A DNA stretch of 64,000 bases from Schistosoma haematobium (lineage: Eukaryota; Platyhelminthes; Trematoda; Strigeidida; Schistosomatidae). The stretch's first letter is position 1. Every line of letters begins with the position of its first letter. Below the pieces are notes generated by a model that saw nothing but the letters and a program-made list of their open reading frames with translations, was not told the DNA's origin and ran no database searches. Below are positions 22,246-34,320 of the stretch, piece by piece. Position numbers and translations under genes: made by a program. The DNA lies in contig NC_067196.1 of NCBI RefSeq assembly GCF_000699445.3, positions 85,178,364 through 85,242,363 on the forward strand, read 5' to 3'.

Positions 22246-23984
22246 CTCACAACAACCACTAGGAGAATCTAATACTACTTAAAATTTCCAAATAAATAGT
22301 ATATCTCAATCATTTAATTTGTCTTACTTTTTAAAAATGTTTGTTTTATTTTTTTTTATATAGAAAAACATTTATCTTCTATTCATGCAATCAGCATGGA
22401 TATTAATGGAACTTGCAGTTATCAATAATCTTTTGCATTACACATAATAATGAAAATAATAATAATAATAATGTATTTCTATTCTAATGTTACATTTCCA
22501 CAATTGTTTTCGTAATTTCTAATGGTTATTACACCTATTTGCTTGTTATTATTATTATTATTATTATCATTGTTGTTGCATTTCAACGTTTGTCTGCTGC
22601 CAATCTAATTGTAAATGAAATTAAATACTTGATATTTCGTATTATTTTTCTTTTCAAAAATATTTGTTTAAATGTGTTACTGTTTACTGTTTTCCATTCC
22701 TTTCAATGATACTTTGTTCTTGTTGTCAAGTTGTCTTTTTGTGTGTGTGTTCTGCTTATGCATTTCTATGGTCTGGAAATTAAGGACACAGAGTAGTAGT
22801 ATTGTTATGTTTGATAATCCTGATTGTTTGTTTTAAATGTTGGCTTTATCTGTTTGTTTGTTTTTTGTTAAATTTACTCATTTTTTTTTATTATCTCTAT
22901 AATTAATTTACTATAAATGTAAACTAATGTTTACGTGTCAAATTATGCTCAATATGTTCATTGTCAAATTCACTGCATATTTATATAATGATGAATAAAC
23001 TAATGCGTTTATGTGTATTGAGGTAACTGATGAATTTTATATGTGTATCATTGTTTCATTAAACCTTAGTGACTTACACTTTTTTATAAATTGTATTCTT
23101 TATAGACTTTGAATAGAATGAATTTTGATGGATTCTACTGTTTGTTTGATTATTTCATTTGTTTGTTTGTTTGTACTTTTTTCTCTATTGTATGCTTCTT
23201 TTCATTTTCTCTTCATATCGTCATTTATGTTCCATAGTTATGTCTATATGCTCTATTGGTGTTAGTTTTTGACTGATCTTCTTTTTTTAGGTGATGAATA
23301 TGTACCAGATTAGTTATACTTGTTACTTAATATTCTATCATAAATTGTACTGTTAGTTTTATTCTCTTTACTCTCTTGTATGTTTAACAAGTATACATGT
23401 GTAGTAATTTATTTTATTCTAAATGTTTATAACTGAGTTTGTTCTTCTCTGTTTTTATGTAAATGAGTGAAGGAAGCAATAGAGAATCATTACTGTTGTC
23501 AGGTTTTTATTCTTTTTTTTATTTAAAAATAATATCCATTTCATCAACTAAACAAAGTTCGAATTTTACTTATCTAAAAGAGTTTGTTTAGTATTAAATA
23601 GACTAACTTAAGAGGTTTTTATAGCAATATCCATCTCACCATTCGTACATTTATTATGGTTAACTGTAATCGAGAATTCTCACCGGTATTTACTATCATC
23701 TGAAAATTATAGACTGCAATTTGTTAATATCCCGTTATACAAATGAAGCTTTGGTTTTGTTGTAAATCCATTTGCCTATTAACCTTTAGACTTCGTTATA
23801 GTAAAATCTTTGCAAAAATTTCCATGTTCTCATTGAGAAACCGGTTATAAGTTTGTGAAGTTTTAGTATACTCGTTAATCAACCAAACTCTTCATTAAAT
23901 CTTTTTATTATAACTTATGACCGCCGATTAAAGGGCAGTGACTTATCGATCGGAACAACGACGCGTAAACACATGCGAGCAGTC

Positions 23985-24240
23985 TAGAGTACTGATTGGC
24001 CCTGCTTTCCACCTAGCTAGGCTAGGTGGAAAATAACATTTGTACAATATATGGCCAACAGGAAAATGACACATGAAATATTTATTGACCAGTAGGAAAA
24101 TGACGCGTGAAATAAATATCGACCAATAGGAAAATGATACCATCTCAAGTCCAAGGATAGCATTAGACTTAACAGAATAATTTTTGGGATATTTTTCTGG
24201 ATACCCCAGCACGTTTTTTTTTCTCATGACAAGGACCATC
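23985..24240 (-). repeat. LTR-like segment with three tandem CCAAT-containing repeats
   Basis: Between about 24050 and 24140 a unit of roughly 32 bp is repeated three times (ccaacaggaaaatgac, ccagtaggaaaatgac, ccaataggaaaatgat, each followed by a gtgaaatat-like stretch). On the minus strand this gives repeated tattggtc/CCAAT-box-like sites upstream of a TATA-like stretch, which resembles an LTR promoter. A second LTR was not found, so the LTR label is tentative. Confidence 0.4.
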
Positions 24241-25660
24241 GGTCCCTCGGTAAGTGATGTTATAAACTCTTAGTACTGCCGATGTAAGACTCACTATTTG
24301 TGATGAAAACGGCCTTTGCAAAAGGGTAGTAGTATGCAACTGAAGTACTATGTAGGCGCTTTTTGATTACTTTTGACATTTTCTCGATCGCAGTGGCACT
24401 AGTGATAAATACGTAATTGAACTTAAGGAAGTAAGAATCTTTCTGGGTACAGTCGAACCCCATTTCCCAATATACTTAAAAACTCTTGGACTTCTTTATC
24501 TAAGTTCAGTATTCAGACCTCGCATAATGATTATAACATCTAGGTATAATGCAGCCACATTGGTGTTTCGTATCGCAGCACCCATTATCTGTTGAAAGAT
24601 AACTGGGCAATTTTAACTCCAAAATGCGATAAGTTACATTCGAATAACCCTTTCTATGTGTTGGTGGTGAGACGTTTGTGGTTTTACAATCAAACCTCCA
24701 CCGGTATATATGCATCGCTGATATTTAATTTCGCAAAATATTTTTCATCAACTTATCATGCACGTCTTTAATTACAGGTTGCAGATGGTGGTGTTCCAGA
24801 GAGGCATTTAGATCAGTTGAAATGTCAGCATATATACTAATGTCATGAGTTTCTTGCTCGATCATCACTGTTAGTGTCTTCCAAGCAGAGTACATCACAA
24901 GAGAGATAACTCCAGAGTGCCTCATTTCTCTATCAGTTTTTGAAATGCAACATAATGTACTGGCTGTTTCGTAAAAAACAGTTATGCTGTTTGGATTTGA
25001 TTGGGAAGCAGCTAGAGTTCTTGCTCAGCAGCTCACACCTTTAAACAGTTTGGAGGACCTTGATTTGATTTTTCGTGTCATCTTTATCGTCGGAGCTTTC
25101 TGTATTTACAGACATGTTATTCAGTGATTGAGAATGTAGATTTAGTATACTGTCAATCAACCTCAAGTGAGTCCAAGTTTATTTCAAAAACACATGATCT
25201 AGCAGTGATTTCACCTTGATATGTAAAGCTATAGTGTAGCAATATTTCTTGATACAATAGTACACCGCACGAATTTCTAACAGCCTGACAAATTTTCCGA
25301 CCTGTCTAGACGTCTCCAAGCTCGCTTACGTCTCTGGCTAATAAAGCCAAACATGGTGATGCCATTTTCCTCATTCCCCTAGAGATACAATCAGTGGTAA
25401 GAAAGGACATATGATGCACATCCGTTGAAATAATGTACGGAACAATTTTAGAGCTACGTGAACAACTTATTAGCCACTGCAGCAAACTACAAGGAGATGC
25501 AATAACTATTACAAGCAGTTTACTACAAACTATGCAGCAACTACAGTCGATACCACTGTAAAAACCGAAATGCTAATATTCGGCTTGAAAGCTGATATGG
25601 TAGTAAGAAGACAAAATTCGGTTGATCTGTTAATTACGAGTTTTGTTCAACATTACTTCC
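24240..25660. other. Unassigned, possibly retroelement-derived sequence
   Basis: Several 60-70-codon open stretches occur on the minus strand (24260-24463, 24506-24715, 24725-24925) in near continuity. They contain no motif I can name. Its position next to the LTR-like segment suggests part of a decayed LTR element. Confidence 0.3.
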
Positions 25661-25736
25661 GTTCTAATTCAATGTGATGATCATTCAGTGTAGTCTTTGT
25701 TTTCTTTTCTCGTATAATATTTTGTTCTGTGTTATC

Positions 25737-26240
25737 ATTATTTTAACGCATCGATATTGGTACAAGGAGGCACCAAATACATATGCGCCACACAAATCTC
25801 ATTCGATATGTGTGAGGGCTGTGATACTGCCCAGGTGCCTAAACCGAAGCAGGTGGTTACCTTAGGGGGCCACGGCCGGCGCCTTCGACCAGAAGGTCTG
25901 ATCCACAAGGCAGTGGAGCATCGTAAGGAGATGTAGTTCCATGGTAGCCGGTGACCAACAATTGGTTCGTACGCCATTTGTTCCCGCAGGATCCTGGAGC
26001 CCATGTGCACCATTGGTTTGGAATAAAGGTTTTCCAACTCCATGTGGACTCTCCATGTCCACCAACCCGAATAAAGCGCCAAACATTCGTTTTTCGTCCT
26101 CTCAATTTCGTGAAAAACACCCCCGCCACGAGAAGGCAGTGAGTAGAACTTCCTTGGCAGAGGCTATATACGCGTGGCCATGTAAAAGCATTTCGAGAGA
26201 GAGAGAGAGAGAGCGGACTCTCCCCACTCTCGGGGAGAAT
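25737..26240 (+). repeat. Unclassified interspersed repeat, copy 2
   Basis: Second copy of the repeat at 8508-8975, same orientation, with an extra stretch of roughly 45 bases near 26025-26075 bordered by gaataaag direct repeats. A (GA)n run sits at about 26196-26214. Confidence 0.7.
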
Positions 26241-26980
26241 ATTCCATTGAAATGAACTATGCTCAGCATGTGACTTGTTATAGCTCTATGTATTTTTTAT
26301 ATATGTGATTTCATCCTAATTATTAATCAAATTGTGTGTACAATCAATCCGTAAACGAGTGCATTTTTGTTATCTTTGTAATCGTGTTTTGGGGTGAATA
26401 AATCTTCTTTTATACCAGTCTTGTGTTCTTACTTCGCGTTGTGGAAGTTGCGGAGGTCCCTCGTTCCGAGTATAAGTGATAAGCGTGTAGCGGCATCGGA
26501 CCGTAACCACACAATCCTCAAAGCTGAACACGAGACTACTCGGAAAATAGATATTCAATATTTAACGCGGAGAAATACCCAGCGATGGAGAAGGCGGGAA
26601 CAAGGAGTTAGATTAATTGGAGTTGATCGTATGGCATGGCTCGGCCTTGCAGGCGTGGTCCTTGTTGAATGTTTCCTTGTATATTTTATTCGAATTAAAT
26701 ATATTGTTCTGTCTCTAGCCTAAGCTTGTTCTACATCATGTATTGGTGATTGTTACGATACGATGAGTTGGTGTAGACGATGCTATGACTTCTACCTAAG
26801 ATCTTATATATTAGGCAGTTCTATCATGACAAATCTACAATTTTAGGATTAGGTCTATTATTAACGCAGTACTTATATCACAGTAGACCATAATTCTATA
26901 AGCGTTTCCGACACAACAATCAGTGACGTCCACATATAAAAAGTAGCACTAAAAGAGCCAAGACATTCAACATTCAATGC
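26240..26980. other. Possible LTR-like sequence downstream of the repeat
   Basis: AT-rich sequence leads to a gggtgaataaatc polyadenylation-like site (about 26391) and then a GC-richer block (26430-26660). This is the layout of an LTR R/U5 region, but neither a terminal-repeat partner nor a primer-binding site could be shown. Confidence 0.25.
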
Positions 26981-26984
26981 ACAA

Positions 26985-27760
26985 GTTACAACAAAAACAG
27001 AACTAACGAACCATTGTTTATTCGGTTCAGACTACGTTCTTTCATGTAGCGTACGAAGCCATTTTCATACTCGCACTTATCAACCCATCCTCCTGGCCAT
27101 GAACTACGAGTGGTTGCGTCATTAACCACAAGTACCACATCACCTTCCGGTTCTCACACTTCTGTAGTACTCAAATCAAACCTCGTTGAAGGTGCTGATC
27201 GTCGATTTCGCTAAGTAAATACGACATATCGCATTGTCATCAACTACGCCACCAATCTGAATTCGGGTGCACGGACCTATAAACTCTTCTTCGTTTATGT
27301 AAACAAGCAATTTATGGAAAATTAGGATAAGTGCTTTCTAACGAGATGGTTTTGTCTGAGCTTCAATGAAGCTCCGTGATAGACGACGACGCAAACCGAA
27401 GTCTTGTATAGTAGATTGTTCACCGTAGTAGGGAAGTGAGAATCTTTTGCCACTTCTATAATGATGTTACTGGTTATTGTAGCGTTTTTTTGATAATGTT
27501 AGAGGGAACGTGCTAACATCCACGCCAGCGTCAACGAGAAGTTCTATATCAGAGATGTTATCCCGAATGAGAAGACAGCCATTTTTGTGTCCAGAAATAG
27601 TCGTTGCTATTACAGGCCGTCTGGTATCTTCCTCTGGATATCACCGACATGTCACTTAAATTCTCTGGGTCTTGTGGATCCCTGTGACTTGTTGCCATAA
27701 TTTTCATACTTGATACATTATTATGTGGTTCTATTAGCTCTGCTGCAATTCAGAAAAGTC
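26985..27760 (-). mobile_element. Ty3/gypsy-like retroelement gag-protease remnant
   Basis: On the minus strand a decayed zinc-knuckle-like stretch (YENYGNKSQGSTRP, about 27700) precedes LLIRDNISDIELLVDAGVDVS (27503-27570). The latter has the shape of a retroelement aspartic protease, with DAG in place of DTG/DSG. Further down (27130-27100), GDVVLVVNDATTRSSWPGGW resembles the region after integrase in LTR elements. Stops and frameshifts are common, so it is non-functional. Confidence 0.5.
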
Positions 27761-28039
27761 ACTAGTTTACGAAACTCCAACTTCCTATCGACACATGAGA
27801 TCAATTCAGCAATATAAGAAAAACTGTAATACTCAACACGTCGGGAATTGTCAAAGACCTCATTTTAATTAGGGGATGATATTCAAAAAATTTTTGGTCT
27901 ACTCACTTCTGCCACACATAAATAGTGAATAATAAATCTAAACATTGATGGCGAAGAATGCGTCAGTGTCGTACGTACTGCCACTGCACATGACAGACAC
28001 CCGACAGTGCAACACGCAATAGGGCTTTCTATCTCGAAA

Positions 28040-31000
28040 CGATTATTGAGAGATACGCCAAGTTGCTGCAGCAGTGACTAATGACCTGGACGAAACCATT
28101 ATCGTCTTAAGTAGTTCTAACATAGACGCTGCGACTGATGGGAAATGGATGACGCGAAAACATAGAATAGGAAGGATATCCAAAAACAGCACCTTTTTAG
28201 TTGAAATGTCCTCGATAGCCTCATATTCTGCGTCGCAGGTTACTTCTCCAAAATTCCGAAGTAAGATCATATTTAACCCTATCGTAGATTGTGAATTTTT
28301 GTCCTCATCAAACATTGTCGTGAGTCATTCGCTCGATTCCCACGACCCTGTTACAAAAATACAACTAACGGTAAGCTGCCAACATCTAACATTCAGGATC
28401 TGACATCACAGCCGTGAACATGACTATAAAAGAAGTTACATCAGTTCCTAGTTTAATTATATGGAATCTAGAGGAATCTAAAGACAATGATGCTGCTAAA
28501 ACGTATGGACACGACCTGGAGTTAGTGGAATCTGTCATTAGAAGTGTACTGCCTGAATAGGTTTCAGGAGTACATCTCACGAAAGTAATAAGACTCGGTA
28601 AATGGGTTGGAGGAGAGACCCAGCCAAGAAGGGTCTTGAATTTAGATTTATTTGCATGAAATTTTTTAAAGGTTCTTGAAGTTGGTACTCGGGGATTTCG
28701 GTGAAAGAAACGTTATATTGAATAACTCATACAAAACTCGTGGTTTAAGTATTCTTATCCTTCTGATTGGCCGCCTGAGGATCGAATCAAGCAGAAGATT
28801 GCTCTTACGGAGTTAAAACTCGAAAGCTAAATGGCGAAACAAACCTTACAATTAAGGGTTTTCGGGTGGTCAGGTCTTGGAAGCCAATGCTTCTGAGGCC
28901 TGTATGGGTAGAACGATTGATTTCCAAAACACCTTAAGTGTGTGCTACACGAACTCCCGTTGTCGTCGAAATAAAGTGTCCAAGGTGAGTTTGGCGGTGG
29001 ATTAATGAAGTCCCGGATATGATTGTTGACACAGGAACTTAGCTAACCGTAGATAAAGACTGTTCTCCTATCATCTGTACAGGGAGTTATAAAGTGATAA
29101 GTGGCAAAATTGGAGGCATAATATTATATACTACGGACCATTATCGTATGCAATCAATCATATCGGAGGCCCATTTTGGTGGTACGCCTATGGTAGCATG
29201 TTGTACAATTAAGCCTAGACACAGGTTAGTGACTATAAGAGGAATATACCGTAGTCCGTGCTGTCTTGCTGACGAATGTATCTTAAGAAACATCTGTTCT
29301 TGAATTAAGGTACAATGATGTCTCATCATCGGAAACTTCAATGCACCGCATTTCAGCTGGATAGAGCTTACAGCTTCGGACAGGGTTTCGGTAGCGACCT
29401 TCCATCAACCATTATTCAGTGTGCACTTGTACAATGTATCGCGAAACCGACGCATATTGACTTGGAACATTATCCCTCATTGTCGGACCTTATCCACACA
29501 CACTAGCGAATAATGGTCACGCTGTGCTTTATTTTAATTTTCAGGCACATGGTATGCAATTTGTACCAGCTTCACCCATCCCGATATCTGGAGAGCTAAA
29601 ATCCCGGCCATCAGAGACTGTGCTGTCTCGACTGACTGGTCGGTCGATGTGGATGGATCGGTCAAAGACGAATGGAATAAGTTTAAGGCTGTATTCGAGT
29701 TCGTAACATCGCCGTTTATTCCATGGTCAACATGTAGGCTACCACATTGCCCTCCATGGATTAGTAAGGAAACCCGAAGGTTGTTGAACCGTAGGAAACA
29801 TTTCTGGGACTTATTCTTGTCAACAGGACACGAACCATTTCAGTGTGAATACCAAAAACTCCAGAATGTATGTTAAAAGGCCATAACTAGATGCCGTACA
29901 ATTTTCGAAAGATAGTTGTCGTGTGATAGCTATATTTTTCCGAAACGATTGTCTTCGTACGTTAAACGACGAAGAAAACGTAGTGATGGTATTCTTTTGT
30001 CGGTGTTGTACGGAAATTCAGATTTACTGACGGAGTCAGGTCTGGCAAACGCTGAGACTTTTTCAAACTATGTCAACGAATTCTACCCTACGTGTACTAT
30101 TACAAATACTTGTCCCAATCACAACGAAATATCAACCATAGAATCTGTGCATGTGACTGCGGAAACTGTTCTTCCATTGATCATTAACCTCAAACTTTGT
30201 AAGATATAGGCCCTGATGGTATACATCCACGACCGCTGTCATCTCTTGAGGACATTATTTCAAGACCACTCGCAAACCACTTCAACATGTCCCTTTCACT
30301 TGCCCAACCCCCTAAAGATTGGAAAGACGCTATAATCAGTCCTATATTTAAGGATGGTTAGAGACAGATCGTTTCTAACTACGGGCCTGTCAGTCTAACC
30401 AGGGCAGTCGTTAGGTTACTTGAAAAGACAATTCGGTCGAGTGACTAAGTCACATGGATTCACACAGTCTGTTAACTTCTGAGCAACATGTGTTCCATAA
30501 CATGCGTTCATGCCTGACTAACTTACTTTTGCGAGAGAGGATTAGACAGCAGCCCTAGATAACAATCTGTCTGTCAGCATATTTATGAAGCATTTAACAA
30601 GGTTTCACACTTAGGTCTTATTCAGAAGCTCTCGAGTCTCGGAATAACAGGCACTGTACAGGAATGTATAGGAAACTTCTTATATGACCCCAGACAGAAA
30701 GTGAGGGTCAATTGAATGCCATCCGAATGGAAGCCGATCAAAAGTGGTGTACCTCAAGGGTCCATCCCAGGTCCTTTACTCTTTCTTCTCTACACTAATG
30801 AACTACAGCTATTGCCTAAGTCGTTGACATTATTGTTTGCGGACGATTTAAAATCTGGAGAACAAAAAAGTGAGGCTGATTATTTTAATCTTCAAGCTGA
30901 CTTAGACGGATTAGTTAGATAAGCTCGAGGTCGGGGTTTAGTGCTAGGAAGAGATTGCTCATGCACATCGGTCACGGTAATAGTTACCACTATACTATTG

Positions 31001-31545
31001 ATGATGCATCTCTTCCACGCATTCAGGACTACAAGGACTTAGGAGTAATAATAAGTCGCCACTCGAAAACAACTACGGATTGCAACGCAACTACTGCCAG
31101 GGGTAGTCGTGCAGTATGGTCACTTCGCCGAGCATCCAAGTGCTTTGACGAGATGTTTCAAATTTTTTATTCCACCTATGTAAGACCACACTTAGAGTAC
31201 TGTATCCAAGGAGCTAGCCCATGTCTGATAAAGGATACCAACTCACTTCAGCGTGTTCAGCGTGTGAGAACAAAATTAGTGAAGGGTCTTTCTAAACTCT
31301 CTTACGATGAGCACTTAAGACGCCTAAACTTTTCCCCTCGTTTTATCATAGGACGCCAGGTGACCTTGTACTGACATTTCGCATCTTTAATTACGACTTG
31401 GGTGTTAAAATGTCCTATCTTTTCGCTCCATCCAGAAATAATTTTCTCCGAGGTTATAAGAAGAAGGTTCACAAACCGCGATCTAATAAACTTAAAGTGG
31501 GGTCCTGTTTTTATCATCAGATTTCAGATTTGTGTAGTAAGGACA
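28040..31545 (+). mobile_element. CR1/jockey-type non-LTR retrotransposon, long but degenerate
   Basis: On the + strand, in order: an ORF1-like or amino-terminal part (SLIIWNLEESKDNDAAKTYG, about 28450); an endonuclease region (about 28960-29700, with fragments such as IRGIYRSP and IGNFNAP); and a reverse transcriptase (29720-31370). The RT contains GPDGIHPRPLSSLEDIISRP (30209-), SGVPQGSIPGPLLFLLYTNE, LLFADDLKS and the late block DYKDLGVIISRH. At least five frameshifts or stops break it. The layout matches SR1/Perere-type CR1 relatives of schistosomes; the subfamily is not assigned. Confidence 0.85.
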
Positions 31546-32185
31546 GAAGGCCTACGGCCTATGTTATTCCTTTTCTAGTATGCTTCTGTGAGTGTCCAGT
31601 CTTCTCTTGAAAGAGTCAATTGAAGGTGCGGACACCACTGCTTCAGGCAGCAGGTTCCAAGTATTGATGACGCGGTGTAAAAACCTGTATTCCACGGGTA
31701 TTTTGTTCGTTCTTGGCTTTTCTACTCGCCTGCTATGTCCTCTAAGGTGTCCCGATCTAATGGGAAGAGAGAGAATAAGTTAGGTCCGAAATCATTTATC
31801 AGTATTCTGTACATCAAAATTAGATCTCCCCTTAGTCAGTGATAGGACAGAGTAAAGAGGTTCAGTTTTTCAAGCCGCTCTTTATATGATAAACCCCGGA
31901 GTTCCGGAATTGCACGCGTAGCTGCCCTCTGTATCTTTTCTAGTATGTCTGAGTCACCTTTTAAACAGGGGCTTGCAGCCTGAACACAGTTCTCTAACTT
32001 AGTTCTCACTAAGGATGTGTATAATGTGGTGAACATGGTAGTATCAAGCTTAGTGAATGTCCTTTTTAAAGCCCAGAGGGTTCGAAACCCCTTAACTGCG
32101 ACCTCCCGGCAATGGGCCGTCGTCTTAAGATCATTGCTCACTGTCACCCCTAGGTCCTTATGAGACCGAGTGGTCAATGTCTGAA
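31540..32185 (-). mobile_element. CR1/jockey-type fragment, minus strand, nested in the plus-strand copy
   Basis: A 113-codon minus-strand stretch reads HKDLGVTVSNDLKTTAHCRE, then LVRTKLENCVQAASP and SYKERLEKLNLFTLSY, which is the carboxy-terminal region of a CR1-like RT. It continues in other frames to a 3' end near 31540. It points against the element at 28040-31545, tail to tail. Confidence 0.8.
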
Positions 32186-32189
32186 ACGT

Positions 32190-32335
32190 CTAACCCGAAC
32201 AAGTGGCATCAGCCCCATCATTGAACATTTTTAAGGGGAAGCTGGACCTTTACTGGAAGGCACACTATTAGGATTAACACAGGTCCACCAACCTACTATC
32301 CTTAACACTGAAGACTGAAGACCTCGGTTTTTGGT
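32190..32335 (+). mobile_element. Separated 3' tail of a CR1-like element
   Basis: The plus strand reads FKGKLDLYWKAHY, which resembles the last codons of CR1-like ORF2 (F-K-x-x-L-D). This piece is missing at the end of the copy at 28040-31545, so it may be that copy's tail, cut off by the nested minus-strand fragment. Confidence 0.5.
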
Positions 32336-32517
32336 GTATGCGTTACACTTGCATGTTGCTTCTTGTTTTGTGCTTGTTGTGTATAATTCGTCATAGTTGT
32401 TTACGACTTTGTAGCATCATAATTTACTTTTATAAAAAATTGCATTTAAGATTCACAGTTTGGGGTGCTTTCAAATGCTTTTCAGTCTTCAGTAACAAGG
32501 ATAGGAAGTCTATCGAC

Positions 32518-32860
32518 CTACATTAATCCTTGCAGTTTGTAACACTGTGGAGGCCCGATCTCGTTTTGAATATATCGACAGAAGGTGCTAATATTACGTG
32601 TTCTGGTATGTAGTTCCAGTAATTCACTACTCTGTGCGATAAACAGAACTCCAGACGTAGACGATTTGATCTCGGTTTTTGAACTTTGTCCCCTCAAATG
32701 ATCAGTCCTAGACAGAAGGAAAAGATGAGACATATTAATACAAAGGTCGTCGTTCAGCATACGATAAGCTAATATTAGATCACCTATTATTCTACGGTAA
32801 GATAATGGAAATAAGTTAAGTCGTCTCAATCTGTCTTCATAAGATAGGTCATAGTAGTAC
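32518..32860 (-). mobile_element. CR1/jockey-type 3' fragment, minus strand
   Basis: The 103-codon stretch begins RRLNLFPLSYRRIIGDLILA, the block that follows the RT in CR1-like elements, and shows the same order as the neighbouring fragments. Confidence 0.75.
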
Positions 32861-34317
32861 TAAACCAACCGAAAGACATGACCATCACAGCCAAATTAAG
32901 TTGATTCTTTTAAACATAATATTTCCCAGTACTGACTTTCTCGAAAAGTGTGGTTTGCAATTTTCTGCGTCTTGTAACCCTAGTATAATGTTATTTGTTC
33001 CATGACCATGAGTTCATTTAGTCCTAGGTTTTTCGTGCCATTGCTACACACAAGCGGAACCCCCCCCCCCAAATAGTGTTTTGAACATCTATGTCTACAG
33101 TTCTTTCATGATATTGGTTCTTAAATGGTTTATCCTAGTTTAGCCGAATATGTCATAATACGTTGCTAAATCTATGGTTTCTTTTGCTTTAATCATTAGC
33201 TATAAAAACAGGCGATAACTATTCATCGTCATTAGTATAACTAAGTTTCGTGGTAGTGCTTTATTCAAATCTATTTAGTTTGTTGAACTGCATTTAAAGT
33301 TAAACACTTTCTGCTTAGGGCTCGAGATAGTTGTAATTATTAGTTGACTTGACTTAAAATCGGCTGAAGAGGTACATATACGTTTTTTTATTGATCTAAA
33401 AGTCAAGTCTAGTTTGTTTGTGTCTTCTTTTACTCGGTCCCATTTATTCTGTTTGACTGATAATTTCCGTTAACTGTTGTGAATCGTAGCAGTATGGAGA
33501 TTTGGATTAGTTTTTGCAATGTTTTTAACTGACTGACTGAATAAATGGTGATGAGCTCAAATAATGGCGTATTCATGATTACCAGTCCTTTCCAAACACT
33601 TGGACAGAAATTAAACAGTAAATGACGAGTAATAATAACAGAAGTACTTATTCCAAATGAATAAGATTTATTATTTCTTTTGATCAACGTCAAATAAAAC
33701 TGTTGTATGTGAAAAAATACCCATCGATTGTCTGCTTTATCCATTGGTAGTGATTTACTTGGTAGGGTTGATCGCTTCACTTATCATGGAAGTCTCACAA
33801 ACTTCAATGGGTGGACGACCAGTAAACTCCGTCTGTTTTTTCTTTTTTGAATTGTTACTTCAGCTATATACTTATATCTAGTTTATCTCTCCTGAACATC
33901 ACCGTGGATCTGATGAAGCTACTTTAAACCTAAATCAACTCACTTTGTCCATTTCGGTTGTTATTCACTTGTCTGCGACTCGTCATGTGTTTAAAAGTAC
34001 TGTCAAGATAATAGTTATACTGTAGTATAATGAGGAATCGTCTTTTTTTGTAGGACAGTCATATCACTTATGTTGGTGTTAGAATAAAAAAGAAACCATT
34101 TTCACGGTCGTAAAGAAGGATAGTATTTATTCTCTGATAACCCTAGGATAATCTAAATTTATAAATATGTTATGGGTATAAACCGTCCTTGAAGACTTAC
34201 AAAACATTTTAAGTGTAAATGACTTAATGTAATTTACCAGGAATGTGTGAGTAATTTAATGTTACTACTTTCTTCGTAGGTACTCTTACCTACAATGAAG
34301 TTTTACTTATATTTCAG

Positions 34318-34320
34318 CAC
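34318..34320 (+). promoter_or_regulatory. 3' splice acceptor three bases before the NDOR1 start codon
   Basis: A pyrimidine-rich stretch ending in ttatatttcag (AG at 34316-34317) sits just three bases before the ATG at 34321. Either a 5'-UTR exon is spliced here or the mRNA receives the schistosome spliced leader in trans. The sequence alone cannot decide between them. Confidence 0.5.

Larger units (their letters stand above)
16857..34317. other. Intergenic region between ABHD17 and NDOR1
   Basis: 17.5 kb without a host exon that I can recognise on either strand. It holds non-LTR, PLE, LTR-type and CR1-like remnants, listed separately. 18.7-19.9, 20.05-21.4, 22.3-23.9 and 32.9-34.3 kb are AT-rich with microsatellite stretches (for example AAT repeats at 22450-22470 and 22545-22565) and otherwise show nothing. 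Confidence 0.6.

Noticed and set aside
22440..22570. AAT and ATT repeat runs as a possible regulatory or matrix-attachment site
   Set aside because: Ordinary microsatellites for this AT-rich sequence, with nothing to tie them to a gene.
33430..33780. A 116-codon minus-strand open stretch upstream of NDOR1
   Set aside because: I could not match it to a host or transposon family, and its composition is that of AT-rich non-coding DNA.
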